Of a stretch of 9,773 nt of DNA, positions 1 to 7,564 are shown in pieces. The position numbers and the translations under genes are program-made. The DNA comes from an uncultured Actinomycetes bacterium (GTDB taxonomy: Bacteria; Actinomycetota; Acidimicrobiia; IMCC26256; PALSA-555), in the NCBI GenBank assembly GCA_937927875.1, contig CALEYV010000032.1, positions 1 through 9,773 of the forward strand, given 5' to 3'. Within the stretch, counting starts at the first letter, position 1. Each line of letters opens with the position of its first letter. The notes under the pieces are model-generated. The model made no database searches and was not told where the DNA came from. It worked only from the letters and a program-made list of their open reading frames with translations.

Positions 1-2
1 AC

Positions 3-2261
<2,259 letters not shown>

Positions 2262-2288
2262 GCCGACCGGCCGGACGGCGCCGGGCCG

Positions 2289-3107
2289 GTGGCCGCCCCC
2301 TCCCAACCCGCACGCCCGCCCCGAGGGCGGGATCGCCGCGTCCGGCTCGCGGTGCTCGTCGTCGCCCTCGCTGCGCTGCTGGCCGGGTGCAGCGTCCACG
2401 CCACCCTCACCGTCACCGTCCGCGACGACGGGTCGGGGACGCTCGCGGTGCGCCTCGCGCTCGACCCCGAGGCGGTGCAGACCGCCCAGGCCGGCGGCGC
2501 GACCCTCGAGCAGGCGGTGCGACTCACCGACCTGCGCACCGGCGGCTGGCAGGTCGGCCCGTGGGTCCGGCGCAAGGACGGCTCGGCGTCGATCACGCTG
2601 GCGAAGCCGTTCCATGACGCGAGCCAGGTGGCCGGCATCGCCCGCCAGCTCTCCGGCGCCACCGGGCCGCTCCTGGGACTCCGGGCGTCGCGCGACGGCG
2701 CGTGGCTCGGCCTGGCCCGCCGCACCGCGGTGCAGGGGATCGTCGACCTGCGCGACGTCGCAAGCGGCGTGGCCAGCGACCACGCGCTCCAGGCCAGCCT
2801 GGCCAGCCGCGGCGTCAACGTCGCCGCCATCGACCAGCAGCTCACGGCCCAGCTGCGCACCGGTCTCACCCTCTCGGTCGTCGCCAACCTGCCGGGCGGG
2901 TCGCAGCGACACACCGCCGGGCCCGGGACGCGCGTCACCGTCGACGCCTCCTCCACCTCGCTCGACCCGCGCCGGCTGGTGCTCGTCGTCGCGGCGGTGG
3001 TGCTGCTCGTCCTCGGCGCGCTCGCGTGGCGTCACGGCCGTCGGCGCCCGACGCACCGGCGCCGAACCGGGTATCAACCCGCCGCACCGCCGGATACCGC
3101 GCGGTAG
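2289..3107 (+). CDS. LppM-like lipoprotein with C-terminal membrane anchor
   Basis: Putative exported lipoprotein of 272 residues. The N-terminus has Arg-rich residues 9-19, a hydrophobic stretch 20-32 and a lipobox LLAGC with Cys34 as the predicted lipidation site. Residues about 35-225 form a mostly beta, soluble extracytoplasmic domain. A second hydrophobic segment (about 230-248) is followed by a very basic tail (RHGRRRPTHRRR), so the protein should be tethered at both ends with the tail in the cytoplasm. This layout and the early 'HATLTVTVRDDGSGTL' strand pair recall mycobacterial LppM (DUF3153 family); the match is from memory of the architecture, not a search. GTG at 2289 is the first start codon after the clpC stop and keeps a full signal peptide. 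No good ribosome-binding site is next to it; an AAGGA at 2251-2255 is about 33 nt upstream. Probably co-transcribed with clpC. Molecular function unknown. Confidence 0.75.
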   Translation: MAAPSQPARPPRGRDRRVRLAVLVVALAALLAGCSVHATLTVTVRDDGSGTLAVRLALDPEAVQTAQAGGATLEQAVRLTDLRTGGWQVGPWVRRKDGSASITLAKPFHDASQVAGIARQLSGATGPLLGLRASRDGAWLGLARRTAVQGIVDLRDVASGVASDHALQASLASRGVNVAAIDQQLTAQLRTGLTLSVVANLPGGSQRHTAGPGTRVTVDASSTSLDPRRLVLVVAAVVLLVLGALAWRHGRRRPTHRRRTGYQPAAPPDTAR

Positions 3108-3157
3108 CAACGGCCGCGCCGCCGTCGCCGCCCGAGGCCGCGCGTCCCCCGAAGCGG

Positions 3158-3163
3158 TAGGTT
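3158..3163 (+). promoter_or_regulatory. Possible -10 element for disA
   Basis: TAGGTT fits the actinobacterial TAnnnT pattern and lies 39 nt before the disA ATG, in the only sizeable gap on this strand between clpC and disA. No -35 hexamer is evident at the expected spacing, so this is a weak call. A start of transcription near 3170 would place the hairpin at 3169-3183 at the very 5' end of the mRNA. Confidence 0.35.
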
Positions 3164-3168
3164 GGATT

Positions 3169-3183
3169 GCCCGCTTCGCGGGC
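3169..3183 (+). other. Short perfect hairpin in the disA leader
   Basis: GCCCGC, loop TTC, GCGGGC: six G-C pairs with a three-base loop, ending 19 nt before the disA start codon. There is no T-run after it, so it is not a classic intrinsic terminator. It could cap and stabilise the 5' end of the disA transcript, or be chance in GC-rich DNA. Confidence 0.4.
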
Positions 3184-3202
3184 GCAGTCAGGCTCCCCCA
3201 AC

Positions 3203-4276
3203 ATGCCAGCCCCGCCCCGATCCGAAGCCCTGCTCGCCGCCCTGCGGCTGGTCGCCCCGGGCACGGCGCTGCGCGAGGGGATCGAGCGCGTCATGCAGGG
3301 CCGGATGGGCGCCCTCCTCGTCGTCGGCGCCGGCCCCGACGTCCTCGGCGTGTGCTCCGGCGGCTTCCTCCTCGACGCCGAGTTCACGCCTCAGCGCCTG
3401 TCCGAGCTGGCGAAGATGGACGGGGCGATCATCGTCAACGAGGACTGCTCGCGCATCGTGCGGGCCAACGTCCACCTCGTCCCCGACCACAACATCCCGA
3501 CCTCCGAGACCGGCACCCGCCACCGCACCGCCGAGCGGGTGGCCCGGCAAATCCCGGTGCCGGTGATCACGGTCTCCGAGGACCGCTCCGAGGTGGCGAT
3601 CCACGTGCGAGGCCTCAAGCGGGCCATCGAGCCCACCCCCCGGGTCATGGCCCGGGCCGACCAGGCCATGCAGATCCTCGAGCGCTACAAGGCCCGCCTC
3701 GACGCGGTGAGCGCGTCGCTGTCGGCGCTCGAGATCGAAGACCTCGTCACCGTCCGTGACGTCGGCATCGTGCTGCAGCGAGCCGAGATGGTCCGTCGCA
3801 TCTCGGACGAGATCGAGGGCTACGTCATCGAGCTCGGCGCGGACGGCCGGCTCGTGCACCTGCAGCTCGACGAGCTGGTCGGCGGCGTCGAGGACGACCG
3901 GCGCCTGGTGGCGAAGGACTACATGCGGGCCGGGCCGGGCTGGGAGCTGAGCGACGTCGTGACCCGCCTCGCCGAGCTCGGCGACGACGCCCTCCTCGAC
4001 TTCGACGAGGTCGTCGCGGTGCTGCGCCTCGGCCCCGGCGTCACCCTCGAGTCGGCGCTGCAGCCGCGCGGGTACCGGATCCTGCGCAAGATCCCGCGCA
4101 TCCCCGACTCGGTCGCTGACCACGTCGTCGCCCGCTTCACGAACCTGCAGAAGCTCATGCGGGCCAGCGAGAACGAGCTGGTGCAGGTCGACGGCGTCGG
4201 CGACGCCCGGGCCCGCACGATCAAGGACGGCCTGTCCCGCCTCGCCGAGACGAGCATCCTCGAGCGCTACAGCTGA
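3203..4276 (+). CDS. disA: DNA integrity scanning protein / diadenylate cyclase DisA
   Basis: Condenses two ATP into cyclic di-AMP and scans DNA for branched structures; works as an octamer in the cytoplasm. With the ATG at 3203 the product has 357 residues, nearly the length of the M. tuberculosis protein. A TTG at 3167 in the same frame would add 12 residues with no family match, so I rejected it. The N-terminal DAC domain (about 1-145) carries the active-site motifs DGA (73-75) and RHR (106-108, in SETGTRHRTAER). A helical linker domain follows (about 150-290), then a C-terminal helix-hairpin-helix DNA-binding domain with VDGVGDARARTIKDGL (329-344). All key residues are present, so it should be active. 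A weak AGG about 10 nt upstream is the only ribosome-site candidate. radA, often next to disA, is not here. The stop overlaps the next start by one base (TGATG), so the downstream hydrolase is probably translationally coupled. Confidence 0.96.
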   Translation: MPAPPRSEALLAALRLVAPGTALREGIERVMQGRMGALLVVGAGPDVLGVCSGGFLLDAEFTPQRLSELAKMDGAIIVNEDCSRIVRANVHLVPDHNIPTSETGTRHRTAERVARQIPVPVITVSEDRSEVAIHVRGLKRAIEPTPRVMARADQAMQILERYKARLDAVSASLSALEIEDLVTVRDVGIVLQRAEMVRRISDEIEGYVIELGADGRLVHLQLDELVGGVEDDRRLVAKDYMRAGPGWELSDVVTRLAELGDDALLDFDEVVAVLRLGPGVTLESALQPRGYRILRKIPRIPDSVADHVVARFTNLQKLMRASENELVQVDGVGDARARTIKDGLSRLAETSILERYS

Positions 4277-5004
4277 TGGGCGCGCTGGCCGAGGGCCCGC
4301 GCCCGGCCTCGGCCGGCCGGGTGACGCTGGCCGGCCTCGACGGCACCGCGGTCGAGGCGATCCTGGCCCGGCCCGACGAGGGCGCCGTCGAGGCCGGGAT
4401 CGTGCTGCACCCGGACGTGCTCGGCGTGAGGCCGCTGTTCGACGATCTCTGCCGACGCGTCGCGACGCACGGCTACGCGGTCTGCTGCCCGGAGCCGTTC
4501 GCCCGGTTCCCGGCCGAGGTCCGCGACGCCGGGTCTGCGGAGGCTCGACTCGCGCACCTGGCCGAGTTCGACGACGACCTCCAGCTCGGCGACCTCGCCG
4601 TCGCGGCCGACGAGCTTCGCGTCGACGACGTGTCGGTCCTCGGGTTCTGCATGGGCGGGATGCAGGCCTTGAAGGCCGCAGCCACCGGCCGCTTCCGCGC
4701 CGCCGTCCCCTTCTACGGGATGATCCGGCTCCCGGCGCAGTGGCGGGGCCCGAAGCTGCGGGAGCCGCTCGACACCGCGGCCGACGTCTGCCCGACGCTC
4801 GGGATCTTCGGCGACGCCGACCCGTTCACCCCGCCTGCGGACCTCGACGCGCTGCGGGCGGCCTGGGCCGACCGCCCCGACTGCGAGGTCGTCGTCTACC
4901 CGGGCGCCGAGCACGGCTTCGTGCACGCGCCCGAGCGGCCCGCCCACCGGCCCGACGCCGCCGCCGACGCCTGGCGGCGGACGTTCGCCTTCCTGGCCCG
5001 CTGA
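4276..5004 (+). CDS. Dienelactone hydrolase family alpha/beta-hydrolase
   Basis: A 242-residue cytoplasmic alpha/beta-hydrolase of the dienelactone hydrolase (DLH) family. These enzymes use a Cys-Asp-His triad to hydrolyse lactones or esters. Visible elements: early strand IVLHPDVLGVRP (the oxyanion region of the family); nucleophile elbow GFCMGG with Cys125; the acid in GDADPFTP (most likely Asp182); and His213 in YPGAEHGF. There is no signal peptide or membrane segment. The ATG overlaps the disA stop by one base, so the two genes are likely co-expressed, although no metabolic link between a DLH-type enzyme and c-di-AMP is known to me. The gene ends 10 nt before the convergent end of the Crp-type gene. 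The family covers many substrates (dienelactones, carboxymethylenebutenolide, xenobiotic esters), and the actual substrate cannot be read from sequence. Confidence 0.88.
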   Translation: MGALAEGPRPASAGRVTLAGLDGTAVEAILARPDEGAVEAGIVLHPDVLGVRPLFDDLCRRVATHGYAVCCPEPFARFPAEVRDAGSAEARLAHLAEFDDDLQLGDLAVAADELRVDDVSVLGFCMGGMQALKAAATGRFRAAVPFYGMIRLPAQWRGPKLREPLDTAADVCPTLGIFGDADPFTPPADLDALRAAWADRPDCEVVVYPGAEHGFVHAPERPAHRPDAAADAWRRTFAFLAR

Positions 5005-5005
5005 C

Positions 5006-5030
5006 CCGGCCGCCTCAGAGCGCGGCCCGG
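5006..5030. terminator. Possible shared hairpin at the convergent gene ends
   Basis: GGCCGC (5008-5013) pairs with GCGGCC (5022-5027) around an 8-nt loop, extended by two more pairs across a one-base bulge. It covers the 10-nt gap and the stop codon of the minus-strand gene. A hairpin reads the same on both strands, so it could end transcription from either side, but no T-run follows on either strand. A GC-rich chance stem is a real alternative. Confidence 0.25.
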
Positions 5031-5677
5031 TCCTCCAGGGCCTGGCGGTCCAGGATCCGGTACTGGTTGCGGCCCTCGAGGCTCACCCAGCCCAGCCGCG
5101 TGAACAGCGAGATGGCCTTGTTCACGCGCTCGCGGGACGCCCCGACCATCCCCGCCAGCTCCTCCTGGGTGACCGGCAGCGAGAACCGGTCCCGGCCCCC
5201 GGCCAGGTCGAGCAGCCGCTTGGCGGTGCGGGCCGGCACGTCGAGGAACACCGCGTCGGCGAGCGCCTCGTCGGTGGCGCGCAGGCGCAGCGACAGCAGG
5301 CGCACCACGATCCACAGCAGCTCCGGGCGCGCCCGCAGCACCGTCCGCACCGGCTCGTAGCGCAGCACCAGCACCGACGAGTCGACGAGCGCGCGCGCGT
5401 CGGCAGAACGGGGCGCCTCGTCGAACAGCGCCATCTCCCCGAACATCTCGCCGGCCTCGAGCACCGCCACCACCGACTCCCGGCCGTCGCTCGACCGCTG
5501 GGCGATGGCGATGCGGCCCTGGTCGATCACGAACAGTTCGTCGGCGGCCTCGCCCTGATGGAACAGCACGTCGTTGCGCGCGTACCGGCGGGTCTCGGCT
5601 TGCTGCTGCAAGCCGGCCACCACGTCTGCGGGGAGGGCCGCGAACAGGTCGGCGGTGTCGAGCAGGCGGGTGGGCAA
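5015..5677 (-). CDS. Crp/Fnr-family transcriptional regulator
   Basis: Cyclic-nucleotide-type transcription factor of 220 residues when started at the TTG at 5677. That start has GGAGG (5686-5690) exactly 8 nt upstream, and aligns residue for residue with the N-terminus of M. tuberculosis CRP (an 'LLDTADLF'-like helix starting at residue 5). ATG codons at 5716 and further upstream lack this support and would add 13 or more unmatched residues. The N-terminal cNMP-binding barrel has the phosphate-binding cassette FGEMALFDEAPRSADARA (79-96), with Glu81, Arg90 and Ser91 in the positions that hold cAMP in CRP. The dimer helix carries Thr135-Asp136 where E. coli CRP has the adenine-contacting Thr-Ser and M. 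tuberculosis CRP has Thr-Asn. The winged HTH follows with TQEELAGMVGASRERVNKAI (170-189). No N-terminal Cys cluster is present, so it is not FNR-like. Ligand is probably cAMP, unproven. Divergent from carD. Confidence 0.92.
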   Translation of the reverse strand: MPTRLLDTADLFAALPADVVAGLQQQAETRRYARNDVLFHQGEAADELFVIDQGRIAIAQRSSDGRESVVAVLEAGEMFGEMALFDEAPRSADARALVDSSVLVLRYEPVRTVLRARPELLWIVVRLLSLRLRATDEALADAVFLDVPARTAKRLLDLAGGRDRFSLPVTQEELAGMVGASRERVNKAISLFTRLGWVSLEGRNQYRILDRQALEDRAAL

Positions 5678-5685
5678 CGGGCTGA

Positions 5686-5690
5686 CCTCC
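5686..5690 (-). promoter_or_regulatory. Ribosome-binding site that fixes the TTG start
   Basis: GGAGG on the minus strand, 8 nt before the TTG at 5677-5675. It is one of the clearest Shine-Dalgarno matches in the window and decides between the TTG and the ATG codons further upstream. Confidence 0.7.
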
Positions 5691-5699
5691 GGCGACGAG

Positions 5700-5705
5700 A
5701 TCGTA
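5700..5705 (-). promoter_or_regulatory. Possible -10 element for the Crp-type gene
   Basis: TACGAT on the minus strand fits TAnnnT. Transcription would start near 5693, giving a leader of about 16 nt that just holds the GGAGG site and the TTG start. The upstream ATG at 5716 would then lie outside the mRNA. No -35 match is visible, so confidence is modest. Confidence 0.4.
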
Positions 5706-5737
5706 TTCGACCGCATGCAGAGGCACGCTCGGCCGTC

Positions 5738-5746
5738 TGGTATTCT
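5738..5746 (+). promoter_or_regulatory. Extended -10 promoter of carD
   Basis: TGGTATTCT fits the extended -10 pattern TGnTAnnnT. Transcription would start near 5753, leaving a leader of about 40 nt that is rich in pyrimidines (for example TTCTTTCTTT at 5770-5779) and ends in the carD ribosome site. There is no clear -35, which is usual for extended -10 promoters. It sits in the divergent region shared with the Crp-type gene and may drive the whole carD-ispD-ispF run. Confidence 0.55.
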
Positions 5747-5781
5747 GGTGTCCTCCCGGCTCCCGCCGTTCTTTCTTTCGC

Positions 5782-5786
5782 GAGGA
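5782..5786 (+). promoter_or_regulatory. Ribosome-binding site of carD
   Basis: GAGGA, 6 nt before the ATG at 5793. It supports this start over the much longer open frame that continues upstream through the Crp-type gene. Confidence 0.65.
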
Positions 5787-5792
5787 AACCGC

Positions 5793-6413
5793 ATGTCGTT
5801 CGCCGTCGGTGACAAGGTCGTCTATCCGCACCACGGGGCCGCCATCATCGAGGGCAAGGAGAAGCGGGTCTTCGACGGGCACAAGACCGACTACTTCGTG
5901 CTCCGAATCACCTACGGGGACCTGAAGGTCTCGATCCCGGTCGAGAAGGCCGACGAGATCGGCCTGCGCGACGTCATCAACGACGAAGAGGTCGAGGAGG
6001 TGTTCGCGGTCCTCCGCAAGAAGGAGGCCCGGATGCCGACGAACTGGTCGCGCCGGTTCAAGAACCACGTCGAGAAGCTGAAGAGCGGCGACATCTACCA
6101 GGTGGCCGAGGTGGTCCGGAACCTCTCGCTGCGGGAGGCCGACAAGGGCCTCTCGGCCGGCGAGAAGCGGATGCTGGCCCGGGCCCGCCAGATCCTCGTC
6201 TCCGAGCTCACCTTCGCCCTGAACGTCGACGAGGAGACGGCCGAGGCCCGCCTCGACGACGTCCTCGCCGGCCGTGAGGTCAAGGTCACCCGCACCCGCC
6301 GCCGGACCCCGGCCGCCAACGGGCGCAAGGCCGCCAAGAAGGCTCCGGCCCGCAAGGCCGCCGCCGGCCGCCCGGCCGCCACGGCGAAGAAGGCCGCGGC
6401 CCGCAAGAAGTAG
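5793..6413 (+). CDS. carD: RNA polymerase-binding regulator CarD with basic C-terminal tail
   Basis: CarD binds the RNA polymerase beta subunit and stabilises open promoter complexes, notably at rRNA promoters. The 206-residue product starts MSFAVGDKVVYPHHGAA, the Tudor-like RNA polymerase interaction domain (about 1-60). The helical DNA-binding domain follows, with the conserved Trp85 in PTNWSRR (the residue that wedges into the promoter minor groove) and GLSAGEKRMLARARQILVSEL (119-139). Arg25, a beta-contact residue in M. tuberculosis CarD, is kept; the second contact Arg47 is Ser here. The family domain ends near residue 160. About 46 extra residues follow, made of Lys, Arg, Ala and Pro (AAKKAPARKAAAGRPAAT), like histone H1 tails, and absent from the 162-residue mycobacterial protein. 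The base composition of the tail matches the gene and no frameshift is seen. First gene of a run that continues into ispD 8 nt downstream. Confidence 0.96.
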   Translation: MSFAVGDKVVYPHHGAAIIEGKEKRVFDGHKTDYFVLRITYGDLKVSIPVEKADEIGLRDVINDEEVEEVFAVLRKKEARMPTNWSRRFKNHVEKLKSGDIYQVAEVVRNLSLREADKGLSAGEKRMLARARQILVSELTFALNVDEETAEARLDDVLAGREVKVTRTRRRTPAANGRKAAKKAPARKAAAGRPAATAKKAAARKK

Positions 6414-6421
6414 CGGCGGCG

Positions 6422-7060
6422 GTGGGGCGCAGCGCGGCGGTCGTGGTCGCCGCTGGTGGCGGCCACCGCTTCGGGGCTCCCAAGCAGTTCGAGACCCTCG
6501 CCGGCTCGCGACTCGTCGACCGGGCCGTCGCCGCGGCGGCCGACGCCTGCGACGAGGTCGTCGTCGTGCTGCCCGCGGGCGTGGACTGGGACGGGCCGCC
6601 CGTCGCGGCCGCGGTCCGGGGGGGCGCCCGACGCGCCGACTCGGTGCGCGCCGGCCTCGCCGCCGTGTCCGAGGACTGCGACGTGGTCGTCGTGCACGAC
6701 GCGGCCCGCCCGCTGGCGCCGCCGTCCCTGTTCACCGATGTCATCGCGGCGGTGCGCGGCGGCGCCGACGGCGCCGTGCCGGCGCTCCCGCTCACCGACA
6801 CCGTGAAGCGGGTCGCCGACGGCCGGGTGGTGGACACGCCGTCCCGCGAGGCGCTCGTCGCCGTCCAGACGCCGCAGGCGTTCCGGGCCGACGTGCTGCG
6901 GGCCGCGCACGCCGGCGGCGGTGACGCCACCGACGACGCCGCGCTGGTGGAGGCGTACGGCGGCACCGTCGTCATCGTGCCGGGAGACCGCGCCAACCTG
7001 AAGGTCACCGCGGCCGCCGACCTGCTCGTGGCGGACGCGCTGCTGGCCCACGAGCGATGA
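6422..7060 (+). CDS. ispD: 2-C-methyl-D-erythritol 4-phosphate cytidylyltransferase
   Basis: Third step of the MEP isoprenoid pathway: joins CTP and methylerythritol 4-phosphate to give CDP-methylerythritol. The 212-residue product has the nucleotide-binding loop AAGGGHRFGAPKQF (10-23, with Arg16 and Lys21 expected to contact the CTP phosphates), RADSV (71-75), HDAARP (92-97), DTVKR (126-130), TPQAF (150-154) and a late Lys194 in NLKVT. The length is near the lower end for stand-alone IspD, and no IspF domain is fused. GTG at 6422 lies 8 nt after the carD stop with no clear ribosome site of its own, so it probably depends on translation of carD. The stop overlaps the ispF start by 4 nt. The carD-ispD-ispF order is as in mycobacteria. 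Confidence 0.95.
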   Translation: MGRSAAVVVAAGGGHRFGAPKQFETLAGSRLVDRAVAAAADACDEVVVVLPAGVDWDGPPVAAAVRGGARRADSVRAGLAAVSEDCDVVVVHDAARPLAPPSLFTDVIAAVRGGADGAVPALPLTDTVKRVADGRVVDTPSREALVAVQTPQAFRADVLRAAHAGGGDATDDAALVEAYGGTVVIVPGDRANLKVTAAADLLVADALLAHER

Positions 7061-7539
7061 CGCCGCGGGTCGGCCTCGGCTACGACGTGCATCCGGTCGG
7101 CGGCGACCGGCCGCTCGTCCTCGGCGGCGTGCGGCTGGACGGGCCCGGGCTGGTCGGCCACTCCGACGCCGACGTCGTCGCGCACGCGGTCGCCGACGCG
7201 CTCCTCGGCGCCGCCGGCCTGGCCGATCTCGGCACCCTGTTCCCCGCCACCGAGGACCGCTACCGCGGCGCGGACTCGGTCGAGCTGCTGCGCGACGTCG
7301 TCGACCGTGTCACCGGTGCCGGCTGGGAGGTCGGCAACGTGGACGTGGTCGTCGCGGCCGAGCAGCCGCGCCTGTCACCGCACCTGGCCGCCATGAGGAA
7401 GCGGCTCTCCGACGCGGTCGGCGCCGACGTCGGCGTGAAGGCCAAAGGCGGCGAAGGCGTCGGCGCGGTCGGGCGCGGCGAAGCGGTCGCGGCGTGGGCG
7501 GTGGCGGTGCTGCAGCGCGAACTCCCTCGGGGCGGCTGA
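7057..7539 (+). CDS. ispF: 2-C-methyl-D-erythritol 2,4-cyclodiphosphate synthase
   Basis: Fifth step of the MEP pathway: cyclises CDP-methylerythritol 2-phosphate to the 2,4-cyclodiphosphate and releases CMP. It is a homotrimer with a divalent metal at each active site. The 160-residue length is typical. Metal ligands Asp10 and His12 (GYDVHPV) and His43 (VVAHAVADALLGAAGLADLGTLFP region) are present, as is HSDAD (35-39). The C-terminal signature reads VKAKGGEGVGAVGRGEAV (127-144); most family members have a Thr pair before this Glu (VKATTTEKLGFTGRGEG in E. coli) where this protein has Gly-Gly. The enzyme is probably active, since the metal site is whole. The ATG overlaps the ispD stop (ATGA), which implies coupled translation of the two pathway enzymes. 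Confidence 0.95.
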   Translation: MTPRVGLGYDVHPVGGDRPLVLGGVRLDGPGLVGHSDADVVAHAVADALLGAAGLADLGTLFPATEDRYRGADSVELLRDVVDRVTGAGWEVGNVDVVVAAEQPRLSPHLAAMRKRLSDAVGADVGVKAKGGEGVGAVGRGEAVAAWAVAVLQRELPRGG

Positions 7540-7550
7540 GGACCGGGCAG

Positions 7551-7556
7551 TACCCT
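7551..7556 (+). promoter_or_regulatory. -10-like element for a leaderless cysS transcript
   Basis: TACCCT fits TAnnnT and ends 8 nt before the cysS ATG at 7565. Transcription would therefore begin at or within a base or two of the start codon. No ribosome site is visible in the 25-nt gap after ispF, which agrees with a leaderless mRNA. Leaderless genes with a TAnnnT about 7-8 nt before the start are common in actinobacteria. No -35 is seen. Confidence 0.45.
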
Positions 7557-7564
7557 CGGCCACG

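Noticed and set aside
3167..3202. TTG at 3167 as the disA start
   Set aside because: It adds 12 residues without family support; the ATG at 3203 gives the normal DisA length.
5574..5792. Upstream extension of the carD frame
   Set aside because: The extra residues lie opposite the Crp-type gene and match nothing. The ATG at 5793 has a ribosome site and matches the family N-terminus.
4896..6068. 390-codon minus-strand open frame covering the Crp-type gene and early carD
   Set aside because: It is antisense to carD and the hydrolase end, low in complexity, and conflicts with the clear Crp/Fnr protein in the neighbouring frame.
6310..6413. Lys/Ala-rich end of carD as a frameshift or a separate small gene
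   Set aside because: The frame is continuous from the CarD domain to the stop, and there is no ribosome site or start that suggests a separate product.
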